A stretch of DNA of 38,091 nt, from the NCBI GenBank assembly GCA_030066075.1, contig JASJCH010000009.1, forward strand, positions 1 through 38,091, given 5' to 3'. The notes beneath the pieces were generated by a model. That model had not been told where the DNA came from. It made no database searches and saw nothing but the letters and a program-made list of their open reading frames with translations. This DNA comes from Woeseiaceae bacterium (GTDB lineage: Bacteria; Pseudomonadota; Gammaproteobacteria; Steroidobacterales; Woeseiaceae). Position numbers and translations under genes: made by a program. Of this stretch, positions 11,836 to 21,389 are shown piece by piece. The number at the start of each line of letters is the position of its first letter. Position 1 is the first letter of the stretch.

Positions 11836-11949
11836 TAGGACTTATGGCACCTTGGAAGATGTGAGCCGCCCCGGCTGCGGCGTCACTCTCCTCCATGCCT
11901 CGCTTCGCTGCGGGTGACTTCCGGAAAGCAACGCCTCCGCCGGGGCGGG
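11836..11949. other. Gene-free spacer between glyQ promoter and glnA control sites
   Basis: This is the glyQ-proximal part of the 340-bp divergent gap (11802-12141). It holds one imperfect hairpin, GTGAGCCGC (11861-11869) against GCGGCGTCAC (11877-11886) with one bulged base, and GC-rich sequence. I see no convincing gene or tRNA in it. The remaining half of the gap is the glnA control region listed separately. Confidence 0.5.
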
Positions 11950-11950
11950 G

Positions 11951-11967
11951 CGCACCACCGTGGTGCG
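11951..11967 (+). promoter_or_regulatory. NtrC-binding site 1 upstream of glnA
   Basis: The core GCACCA-N3-TGGTGC matches the NtrC consensus (TGCACCA-N3-TGGTGCA) at every inner position. It is part of a perfect palindrome with 9-base arms (GCGCACCAC, 11950-11958; GTGGTGCGC, 11960-11968). Its centre, 11959, is about 128 bp upstream of the predicted sigma-54 start. Confidence 0.85.
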
Positions 11968-11981
11968 CAGCATCGACGACC

Positions 11982-11998
11982 CGCATGGTTTTGGTGCA
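11982..11998 (+). promoter_or_regulatory. NtrC-binding site 2 upstream of glnA
   Basis: One half-site is perfect (TGGTGCA, 11992-11998) and the other keeps GCA (11983-11985). Its centre, 11990, is 31 bp from site 1, three helical turns, so two dimers would sit on the same face of the DNA. This matches the enhancer design of E. coli glnA (two strong sites about 32 bp apart near -108 and -140). A third partial match, GCACCATTTTGG, ends at the sigma-54 promoter. Confidence 0.75.
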
Positions 11999-12060
11999 TA
12001 ATGTCGCTCTGCTCTGCTCGGCAACCTATTAAAATCAACGAGTTATCGCGCGCACCATTT

Positions 12061-12076
12061 TGGCACGGTCTGTGCA
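12061..12076 (+). promoter_or_regulatory. Sigma-54 promoter of glnA
   Basis: TGGCACGGTCTGTGCA fits the -24/-12 consensus TGGCAC-N5-TTGCA with one mismatch. The invariant GG (12062-12063) and GC (12074-12075) are separated by exactly 10 bp. Transcription should begin near 12087, about 55 bases before the glnA ATG. With the two upstream NtrC sites this predicts induction under nitrogen limitation. Confidence 0.88.
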
Positions 12077-12093
12077 GAACTAACGACAACCTG

Positions 12094-12116
12094 GCCCGGA
12101 TGAGCCGGGCGTTTTT
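12094..12116 (+). other. Terminator-like hairpin in the glnA leader
   Basis: GCCCGG (12094-12099), loop ATGAG, CCGGGC (12105-12110), then GTTTTT. It looks like a small intrinsic terminator but lies between the predicted glnA transcription start (about 12087) and the ribosome site GGAGG (12129-12133). It may end transcripts from further upstream, attenuate glnA, or protect the 5' end of the message. The sequence does not decide which. Confidence 0.55.
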
Positions 12117-12141
12117 ATATTTTTAACTGGAGGAATGATTC

Positions 12142-13551
<1,410 letters not shown>

Positions 13552-13567
13552 TTGCCAAAACTGTGAA

Positions 13568-13590
13568 CCGGGCGGCATTTTGCCGCCCGG
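13568..13590 (+). other. Strong hairpin after glnA
   Basis: CCGGGCGGCA and TGCCGCCCGG form a perfect 10-bp stem around a TTT loop, 17 bases after the glnA stop. No T-run follows, so it is not a standard intrinsic terminator. It could be a processing or partial-termination site that lowers ntrBC expression relative to glnA, as reported for enterobacteria. Confidence 0.6.
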
Positions 13591-13631
13591 CGATCAGCCC
13601 AAACCGGCGCCAAAATTGATATGCTAAGTCG

Positions 13632-14159
13632 ATGGAAACCCGCGCAATTCTGGCCCTGCTGGGGCTTATCGTGGCGGCCGCTGCTGCAGCGGACGTCTGG
13701 CGCTGGGTGGACGACGACGGCGTGGTCCATTTCTCCGACACGCCGGTCGAGGGCGCTGAGCGCATCGACGTCTCCGAGTCGAGCCGCACCACGGGTGCGC
13801 GCGTTTTCACGCCGCCCCCGCAGCCCGGGGTTGATAGCGAGCCCGTGGTGGAGGAAGAGTTCCGCTACGAAAGCCTCGAGATTGCATCCCCCGGCGCGGA
13901 AGAAACGCTATGGAACATAGAGGGCACCCTCAGCGTTTCCCTGGCGCTGACGCCGGGCCTGCAGAGCGGGCACCAGGTGAGGGTGTACTTCGACGGGGAG
14001 CCGCGGATGGTGAACAGCACGAGTTTCACGATCAACGAGGTCTGGCGCGGCGTCCACAATATCCAGGCGGAAGTTCTCGACGAAACGGGGGCGCTGATGA
14101 TTCGCAGCCAGCCGAGCCGCTTCTACGTGCAGCAGAACAGGGTGCGGGGACCCCGCTAG
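13632..14159 (+). CDS. DUF4124 domain protein, exported
   Basis: A 175-residue protein with a hydrophobic N-terminus (LALLGLIVAAAAAADV), probably a signal peptide or anchor. It is followed by the DUF4124 signature WRWVDDDGVVHFSDTPVEGA. The C-terminal half looks like a small beta domain (GTLSVSLALTPGLQSGHQVRVYFDG, then INEVWRGVHNIQAEVLDETG), suggestive of an Ig-like periplasmic fold. Function unknown. DUF4124 genes are often found next to glnA-ntrBC in gammaproteobacteria, as I recall, and this one sits 80 bp after glnA. Its 3' end runs straight into ntrB. A nearby ATG at 13621 reads a different frame and is not the start. Confidence 0.85.
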   Translation: METRAILALLGLIVAAAAAADVWRWVDDDGVVHFSDTPVEGAERIDVSESSRTTGARVFTPPPQPGVDSEPVVEEEFRYESLEIASPGAEETLWNIEGTLSVSLALTPGLQSGHQVRVYFDGEPRMVNSTSFTINEVWRGVHNIQAEVLDETGALMIRSQPSRFYVQQNRVRGPR

Positions 14160-15258
14160 GCAACCCGCCGCACTCGGGCCGCACCGACGACCCGGACGGA
14201 CCGCAGACCCTCGATCCCAAGCGCATTCTCGACAGCCTGAGCGCCGGTGTCATTCTGATCGACGAGAACCTGTTGATCGTCGACCTCAATCCGGCCGCGG
14301 AAAACATTCTTGGCATCAGCGTGCAGCGCGCGCGCGGCAAGTCGCTGCTGCGGCTGGTCGATGACGAGCCCGAAATGCGCGACATCCTCGGCCGCGTGCT
14401 GCAGACGGGCGACAACTACGCCAACGAGATGCGCCTCAGTCCGACGGAAGTGCACGCGGATGAACGCATTGTCGATTGCCGCGTGGCGCCGATCGAGATG
14501 GACGACGCGGCGCTGATTATCGAGATTACCGACGTCACGCGCCGCAACAAGATCAGCCGCGAGAACGCTTTGCTGATCCAGCACGGTGCCGGGCGGCAGA
14601 TGATTCGTCAGCTCGCCCATGAGATCAAGAATCCCCTCGGCGGTATCCGCGGAGCGGCCCAGCTGCTTGCCAGGCAGCTCGACGACGAGGAGCTTTCCGA
14701 GTACACCGACGTCGTTATTAGCGAAACGGACCGCCTGGCGGGTCTTGTTGACCAGCTGCTCGGGCCGGGCGGCCCCCCCAACAAGAAGCCCGTCAATGTG
14801 CACGAACTCATTGAGTACGTCGTGCGATTGATCGAGGCCGAGGGCTCCGATCACGTCAAGTTCGAGCGCAATTACGATCCGGGCCTGCCGCTCATCAATC
14901 TCGATCGCGACCAGGTGGTGCAGGCATTGCTAAACCTCGTGCGCAACGCGGTGGCCGCGCTCGAAGGTCTCGGCAAGATCAGGCTGCGCACCCGCGCGGT
15001 TACCAACTTCACGATCGGCGACACGCGGCACAGCGTGATCGCGTCCATAGAGGTCGAGGACGACGGCCCGGGAATCCCGTTCGACATGCAGGACTCTGTG
15101 TTCTACCCGCTCGTCACGGGCCGCCCCGACGGCACAGGCCTCGGGCTGCCCGCGGCACAGGAGCTGATCAGCCGCCACGGTGGGCTCATCGAGTTCGAGA
15201 GCCGGCCCGGGCGTACCACGTTCTTCATGCGCATCCCGCTCGAGCAGGAAGTCACGAC

Positions 15259-15262
<4 letters not shown>
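14159..15262 (+). CDS. glnL: Nitrogen regulation sensor kinase NtrB (start codon not identified)
   Basis: NtrB phosphorylates and dephosphorylates NtrC in response to PII. A PAS domain begins at ILDSLSAGVILIDENLL, followed by LAHEIKNPLGGIRGAAQLL (phospho-acceptor His codon at 14618), the N-box NLVRNAVAAL, and G-boxes DDGPGIP and GTGLGLPAAQEL. The coordinate given is only where the frame passes the DUF4124 stop. No ATG, GTG or TTG lies in frame between 13910 and the TTG at 14273, which is already inside the PAS domain. The ATG at 13910 would add about 100 residues of DUF4124 shadow sequence. An ATT at 14225 is the best-placed alternative, just before ILD, but has no ribosome site. The stop overlaps the ntrC ATG (ATGA). 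Identity is secure; the 5' end is not. Confidence 0.9.
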
Positions 15263-16655
<1,393 letters not shown>

Positions 16656-16659
<4 letters not shown>

Positions 16660-17333
16660 GGAGCCATGTGCTCGCGTTCCCACTCGCGGAACATCGCGTT
16701 CACCTCGTCAACGATGTTGTAGTACTCAGCCAGCAGCGGGTCGGTTTCATCTTCGTAGTTGGCGGGCAGCGCGATGGTGTGCAGTTCGAACGGGTTGCCC
16801 TGAACGGCCTCGTAAAGCCGGAACAGGTTCTTCGGGTCGTTGCCCAGCAAGTCGTTAAGGCGGAACAAAACCGCCATGTCGACCTCCGGGCTGATTTGCA
16901 GTGTCGCCGTTCCCTGGAGTACGTCACCGTCGAGCGACGTCAGTTGCAACGTGAGTCCAGCGTTCGCGGGGTAGCCGGAGGCCTTCCACGACGTGCCGTA
17001 CGCGGCGAACGGCTTGTTGAACTCGTCGAAATTCATGGCGTAGCCGGCCCACCCCGTTCTGCTGAGTGTCGACAATTGCGAGCCGCCCTTGAACGGGCTT
17101 TCCCAGCCGACAGATTCGAAGAACTGCTCGTAAAATTCGCGCAGGCTGGCGGCATCCTCGCCTGCCCAATCGAATGTCACGCTCTTGATGAGGTACTGCC
17201 GGTCAACATCCCGAACGACATTGCTCGCGGACTCCGGCACGGGGAGTTCAATCGACCAGTAATCCGTCTCTTCGGCGTAGCTGACTGACGCCAGTACAAA
17301 CGCCAGCGTTGCGCAAATGAGTCTGGGGTACAT
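16656..17333 (-). CDS. Unrecognised secreted protein
   Basis: A 225-residue protein with a typical signal peptide (LICATLAFVLASVSYA, likely cut near residue 20) and no other membrane segment. The mature part has no cysteine, and I recognise no motif. Features include WSIELPVPESASNVV, a helical acidic stretch with EFYEQFFESVGWESPF, and SRTGWAGYAMNF. The C-terminus is helical and charged (DEVNAMFREWEREH). A small role in the periplasm or secretion outside the cell is all that can be said. It has its own perfect -10 box (17363-17368) and GGGAG before the ATG. Its stop overlaps that of ntrC on the opposite strand. Codon use looks like its neighbours. Confidence 0.75.
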
Positions 17334-17362
17334 AACGGCTCCCGGCCGACGACAGGAGCTAC

Positions 17363-17368
17363 ATTATA
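17363..17368 (-). promoter_or_regulatory. Consensus -10 box for the secreted-protein gene
   Basis: On the minus strand the sequence is a perfect TATAAT, 29 bp upstream of the ATG at 17333. The only -35-like match is GCGACA with a 19-bp spacer, so the -35 is weak. It lies in the 62-bp gap after the DUF427 gene and would allow separate expression. Confidence 0.5.
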
Positions 17369-17395
17369 GGTGCGGCCGGCCGCGAACTGTCGCGA

Positions 17396-17905
17396 TTACC
17401 AGTGGCCGGTGCCGGGCTCGCCCTCGAAGGGCCCTACGACCTCGGAGGTTATCCAGCCGCCATAGAATCCGCCGGCCTGCGCCTGCACCCGCTCGCCGTC
17501 GACATAGCACTCGACGCGGCCGGGATAAAACGCGATGTAGTCCCGGATCTTGTCGAAGCGCGGTCGGGGGCGCGGGTAACTCCAGGCCACCGGCTGCTCC
17601 GGCGCGCGCACCAGCGCCCAGTAGACGGCCTGACCTTTCCATTCGCAGACAGACGCGCCGGTTGCCGCAACCAGCTGGTTCATGTCCACATCGTCGACAG
17701 GGAGATAGAACGTCGGTGGGCTGGCCGTTTCCAGGATTCGGTACGCTGAAGCCGTGCTTGCGATCATCGTGTCGCCGACATTGACCTCTACGGGGCGCGG
17801 GTCGAGCACGAGGGCCGGCGGCCGCGGGTAATCCCAGACGGACTCCTGTCCCGGCCCGGGTTCCACGGCATTGTCGGGGCGTGTCTTGCCCGTATTCTTC
17901 CACAT
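17396..17905 (-). CDS. DUF427 domain protein
   Basis: A cytoplasmic protein of about 169 residues with the DUF427 fold. Recognisable parts are VEVNVGDTMIASTASAYRILETASPPTFYLP, DVDMNQL, SVCEWKGQAVYWAL and the conserved C-terminus GGFYGGWITSEVVGPFEGEPGTGHW (described by the end PGTGHW). No reaction is known for this family that I can state. I start at the ATG 17905 (MWKNTGKTRP), seven bases after the dihydroorotate dehydrogenase stop. A TTG at 17935 that overlaps that gene and has GAGGA nearby is a possible alternative, adding ten residues. The close spacing suggests one transcript with the upstream gene. Confidence 0.85.
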   Translation of the reverse strand: MWKNTGKTRPDNAVEPGPGQESVWDYPRPPALVLDPRPVEVNVGDTMIASTASAYRILETASPPTFYLPVDDVDMNQLVAATGASVCEWKGQAVYWALVRAPEQPVAWSYPRPRPRFDKIRDYIAFYPGRVECYVDGERVQAQAGGFYGGWITSEVVGPFEGEPGTGHW

Positions 17906-17912
17906 AGGGCAA

Positions 17913-18851
17913 TCAGAGCTGTAACGAACCGACAAGTTCCTCGATCGACGCCATCTCGTGGCGCTGGAGATAGTCGCCGATGCCGGCGTTGATCTTCGGG
18001 CAGATCAGCGGGTCGTAAAACAGCGCCGTGCCGATGCCGACGGCGGACGCCCCGGCAACCAGGAATTCGATCGCATCTTTGGGCGTGGTAATGCCGCCCT
18101 GGCCGATGATGGGCACGTTGTGTGGCCTGGCCACCTCGTAAACTTGCTGCGTCTTCAGTAGCGCGATGGGCTTGATCGCCGGGCCGGACAGGCCGCCGCG
18201 CACGTTGCCGATGACGGGCTTTCTTTTTTCGACGTCAATGGCCATTCCCATGACCGTGTTGATGACCGCAAAGCCGTCGGTGCCGGCCTCGATGCACAGC
18301 CGCGCGTTCTCCTGGATGTCGGTCTGGTTCGGTGACATCTTGGTGATGATCGGTTTCTTCGTCGCCGCCCGGCAGGCCGCCACGACCCGCGCCGACATCT
18401 CGGGCACGTTGCCGAACTGCACGCCGCCTTCCTTGACGTTCGGGCAGGAGATGTTGATCTCGATGGCGTCGATGGGCGAGTCGTCGAAGCGCTGTGTAAC
18501 GTCGACATACTCTTCGATCGTTGAACCGCTGACGTTGGCGATGAAACGCGTTTCCTCGAAGTCGAGACCGGGGAGGATGTCGTCGACGACCATGCCGACG
18601 CCGGGATTCTGCAGGCCGATGGCGTTGAGCATGCCCATCGGTGTCTCGCAGATGCGATGCGGCTTGTTGCCGAGGCGCGCGTCACCGGTCGTGCCCTTGA
18701 GCACCACGGCGCCGACGTCACGGTTGGAAAAGCCCTCGACGCGCGTGTACTCCTCGCCGAAGCCCACGCAGCCGGACAGCAAGACGATCGGCGAATCGAA
18801 CGACAGGCCGCAGAAGTCGACGTGGAGGGGGTTGGGGTTTGACGCGCTCAT
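17913..18851 (-). CDS. Dihydroorotate dehydrogenase, class 1 (1B-like)
   Basis: An FMN enzyme of the fourth step of pyrimidine synthesis, oxidising dihydroorotate to orotate in the cytoplasm. The class 1 active-site loop is present with the catalytic Cys in NISCPNVKEGG (class 2 enzymes use Ser). FMN and substrate blocks seen: KGTTGDARLGNKPHR, NAIGLQNPG, IITKMSPNQTDI, NTVMGMAIDVEKRKP, GGLSGPAIKPIAL, PIIGQGGITTPKDAIEFLVAGASAV. The length of about 312 is normal. Two ATGs are possible, 18863 and 18851; the second matches the family start better. 1B enzymes normally pair with the iron-sulfur subunit PyrK; none is encoded here, so the partner may be elsewhere or the enzyme may be 1A-like. Confidence 0.87.
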   Translation of the reverse strand: MSASNPNPLHVDFCGLSFDSPIVLLSGCVGFGEEYTRVEGFSNRDVGAVVLKGTTGDARLGNKPHRICETPMGMLNAIGLQNPGVGMVVDDILPGLDFEETRFIANVSGSTIEEYVDVTQRFDDSPIDAIEINISCPNVKEGGVQFGNVPEMSARVVAACRAATKKPIITKMSPNQTDIQENARLCIEAGTDGFAVINTVMGMAIDVEKRKPVIGNVRGGLSGPAIKPIALLKTQQVYEVARPHNVPIIGQGGITTPKDAIEFLVAGASAVGIGTALFYDPLICPKINAGIGDYLQRHEMASIEELVGSLQL

Positions 18852-18872
18852 CCGATGCGGCATTCTACGTCA

Positions 18873-19337
18873 ATGTTCCACCTGATTCTCTACCAACCCG
18901 AGATTCCGCCGAACACCGGCAACGTGATTCGGCTGTGCGCCAATACCGGGGTCGCCCTGCACCTGGTCGAGCCCCTCGGCTTCGACCTCGAGGAGCGCAA
19001 GCTGCGCCGCGCCGGCCTCGATTACCGCGAGTTTGCAACGGTCGAAACCTATCCAACGCTGGAAGCCTGCCTCGAGGCGCTCGGCCAGCCCCGCGTGTTC
19101 GCGCTGAGCACGCGCGGCACGACCCGCTACGACAGGCCGCGCTACGCGGAGGGCGACGTTTTTCTGCTCGGGCCCGAGACGCGCGGCCTGCCGCAGTCGG
19201 TGCTCGATGCCCTGCCCGCCGAGCAGCGCCTGCGCTTGCCGATGCGGCCGGACAACCGCAGCCTGAACCTGTCGAACACGGCTGCGGTTATCGTCTATGA
19301 GGCCTGGCGGCAGCAGGGGTTCGACGGGGGCGCCTGA
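18873..19337 (+). CDS. trmL: tRNA (cytidine(34)-2'-O)-methyltransferase TrmL
   Basis: A SPOUT-class enzyme that 2'-O-methylates the wobble nucleotide of leucine tRNAs with SAM. The 154-residue protein begins MFHLILYQPEIPPNTGNVIRLCANTG (family start LYxPEIPxNTGNIxR). It shows LVEPLGFDLEERKLRRAGLDY, and the SAM-binding knot with LLGPETRGLP, LPMRPDNRSLNLSNTAAVIVYEA (core SLNLSNT). I start at the ATG 18873; an earlier in-frame ATG at 18855 would overlap the divergent gene and add six residues. It faces the divergent dihydroorotate dehydrogenase gene with about 20 bp between and converges on the SDR gene with a 10-bp gap. Confidence 0.95.
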   Translation: MFHLILYQPEIPPNTGNVIRLCANTGVALHLVEPLGFDLEERKLRRAGLDYREFATVETYPTLEACLEALGQPRVFALSTRGTTRYDRPRYAEGDVFLLGPETRGLPQSVLDALPAEQRLRLPMRPDNRSLNLSNTAAVIVYEAWRQQGFDGGA

Positions 19338-19347
19338 GCCGCCGGGC

Positions 19348-20349
19348 CTACTGGCGCGGCCGCTGTATAGCGCGCTCGAAGCCGTTGCCGGTTTCGAGCT
19401 CGTCGTCGAGCATTGCCACGAGCTCGTCGCGGGTAAAGCTGTACTTGTGGTCCCGGTTGAGTTCTACGACCTCTTCGATGGCCTTGTAGATCGTCCACTC
19501 TGCTTCCGAGCGTACCGGCACGACCAGGTAATGCTCTTTCGGGTTGTCGGCGAACATGGCGTGCAGCGCTGCGTCCGCGACGTCGTCCGGTTCCGGGTAT
19601 TCGCTGCGGCTGGCGTCCTTGCAGCGCTGGATCATGCGCTCGGTATAGGCGGGCCAGCGAGATTCCTGGTCAAGCTGGCCGGACTCGAGCACACGCTTGC
19701 ACGCTGACTCGGCGATCTTCGATTTATAGTTGCCCGGCGCGATTGAACTGACCCTGACGGGGCTGCCGACCATCATCATCTCGGCCGCAAGGGAATCCGT
19801 GTAGGCCTCCATGGCGTGCTTGCTCATGCTGTAGGCGCCGGAGCCGGGGCCGGACAGGGTGCCGGAGATCGAGCTGATGACGTTAAAGCGCCCGCCGGAC
19901 TCGAGGATCATGTCGGCGAAGGCCATGTTGACGCGATAGGGGCCGAAGATGTTCACGTCGAGTTGAAACGAGAGGTCTTCCTCGCTCATCTCCAGCATCG
20001 GACCGCCCGCGTATACGCCAGCGTTGTTGATGATGCCCCACAGTCCGCGACCCTCGCTGCGCACGAGCTCAACGGCCGCATCGATCTCCTCCTGGATCGT
20101 CACGTCGAGGCGAATGCCCATGACGTTATCCATGGCGCTGAGCCTCTTGATGTCTTCGGGTTTGCGTGCGCCCGCGTACACGAAGTGGCCATCGGCCGCG
20201 AGGCGCTCGGTGATCTTCAAACCAATGCCGGAACTGGCGCCGGTCACGAGCACGGCTTTCTGCGCGTGTTCATCGGCGGTGGCGACGGGCGAGAGTGCCG
20301 CGGCTGCAAGACACAGGAATACGGCGGTGAATGTCGAAACGATCTTCAT
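19348..20349 (-). CDS. Short-chain dehydrogenase/reductase with a signal peptide
   Basis: The N-terminus (KIVSTFTAVFLCLAAAALSPVATA) is a classic Sec signal peptide with likely cleavage before Asp-Glu near residue 26. The remainder is a classical SDR: cofactor motif TGASSGIG (36-43), GARKPEDI, NNAG, catalytic Ser in SSISG and YSMSK for Y-x3-K. It then runs on with a roughly 100-residue tail rich in charged residues. Substrate unknown. An SDR needs NAD(P), which is scarce in the periplasm, so export is surprising. The possibilities are that the hydrophobic stretch is an uncleaved anchor with the enzyme on either side, or that a later start is used. The ATG has AAGGGGC upstream, 20 bp after gpsA, so it is the last gene of the rhodanese-secB-gpsA unit. 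Confidence 0.85.
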   Translation of the reverse strand: MKIVSTFTAVFLCLAAAALSPVATADEHAQKAVLVTGASSGIGLKITERLAADGHFVYAGARKPEDIKRLSAMDNVMGIRLDVTIQEEIDAAVELVRSEGRGLWGIINNAGVYAGGPMLEMSEEDLSFQLDVNIFGPYRVNMAFADMILESGGRFNVISSISGTLSGPGSGAYSMSKHAMEAYTDSLAAEMMMVGSPVRVSSIAPGNYKSKIAESACKRVLESGQLDQESRWPAYTERMIQRCKDASRSEYPEPDDVADAALHAMFADNPKEHYLVVPVRSEAEWTIYKAIEEVVELNRDHKYSFTRDELVAMLDDELETGNGFERAIQRPRQ

Positions 20350-20369
20350 TAGAGCCCCTTAGGTTGTTA

Positions 20370-21389
20370 TTAGAGGTTTTCGGGTTTGAGTTCGCGGGTC
20401 ATCAGCGCCTGCACAGCCTCGCGCGGCGACTTGCCCTCGTAGAGAATCTGGTAAACCTGGTTGCAGATGGGCATCTCGATGCCGAGCTCGTCGGCGACTT
20501 CCTTGACGGCTTCAGCGGCGAGCACGCCCTCGACCACCTGCTGGATCTCTTCCTGCGCTTCCTCGACCGTCTTGCCGCTCGCGAGCGCCAGGCCCATGCG
20601 GCGGTTACGCGACAGGTTGTCGGTGCAAGTGAGCACCAGGTCGCCCATGCAGGCCAGGCCCATGAAAGTCTCCTTCCTGGCGCCCAGCGCGGCGCCCAGC
20701 CGGCTGAGTTCGACGAGCCCGCGCGTGATCAGCGCGATACGCGTGTTGGCGCCGAACCCCAGCCCGTCGGACATGCCCGCGGCGATCGCCAGCACGTTCT
20801 TGACGGCGCCGCCGACCTCGACGCCGACCATGTCGTCCGACGTATAGGCACGGAAGTTGTTGCTCGAAAACGCCTGCGCAAGATCATCGGCAAACTCGGT
20901 GTCGTTGGCCGCAATCGTCATGGCGGTCGGCAGGCCTTCGGCAACTTCTTTGGCGAACGTGGGCCCGCTGAGCACCGCCATAGGGTGCCCCTTGCCGAGC
21001 ACCTCCTCGGCTACCGTGTGCGGCAGCTTGCCGGAGTGCAGCTCGAAGCCCTTCGTCGCCCAGCAGATGCGCGAGTCTTCGCGCACCATTGGCTTGATGC
21101 GCGTCAGGGTGTCGCGCAGGCCGTGGCTCGGCACGACCACAAGAACGTCGCGGACCCCGTCGAGGCACGACACGAGGTCGGGATTCGCTTGCAGGTTGGT
21201 TGGAAAGGCAATGCCCGGCAGGTAGCGCTGGTTCTCGCCCGTCTCGGCCATCTCCTCGAGCAGGTCGAGCTCGAGGATGCCGCCGAGGCGGACATCGATG
21301 CCGCGACGCGCAAGCTGCAGCGCCAGCGCCGTGCCCCAGGACCCGGCGCCGATTACCGCAATCTGTTTGTCGGGCGCGCCGCCTATCAG
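20370..21389 (-). CDS. gpsA: Glycerol-3-phosphate dehydrogenase [NAD(P)+], probable CTG start
   Basis: Reduces dihydroxyacetone phosphate to sn-glycerol-3-phosphate for phospholipid synthesis. Core motifs: IAVIGAGSWGTALALQLARRG (start of the NAD fold, core GAGSWG), VVVPSH, CWATKGFE, LSGPTFAKEVAEGLPTA, VGGAVKNVLAIAAGM with the catalytic Lys, GFGANTRIALITRG and GDLVLTCTD. The first in-frame ATG (21251) lies after the cofactor motif, so the real start must be upstream. No ATG, GTG or TTG exists there. A CTG at 21389 overlaps the secB stop (CTGA) and has GGAG six bases before it; it gives 339 residues, the normal length. Odd: the usual W-G-x-D/H-P-E after the second strand reads GGILEL (see findings). 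Confidence 0.93.
   Translation of the reverse strand: MIGGAPDKQIAVIGAGSWGTALALQLARRGIDVRLGGILELDLLEEMAETGENQRYLPGIAFPTNLQANPDLVSCLDGVRDVLVVVPSHGLRDTLTRIKPMVREDSRICWATKGFELHSGKLPHTVAEEVLGKGHPMAVLSGPTFAKEVAEGLPTAMTIAANDTEFADDLAQAFSSNNFRAYTSDDMVGVEVGGAVKNVLAIAAGMSDGLGFGANTRIALITRGLVELSRLGAALGARKETFMGLACMGDLVLTCTDNLSRNRRMGLALASGKTVEEAQEEIQQVVEGVLAAEAVKEVADELGIEMPICNQVYQILYEGKSPREAVQALMTRELKPENL

Noticed and set aside
13910-14158. ATG at 13910 as the ntrB start
   Set aside because: It would place about 80 residues of out-of-frame DUF4124 sequence before NtrB; the peptide there is low complexity and matches nothing.
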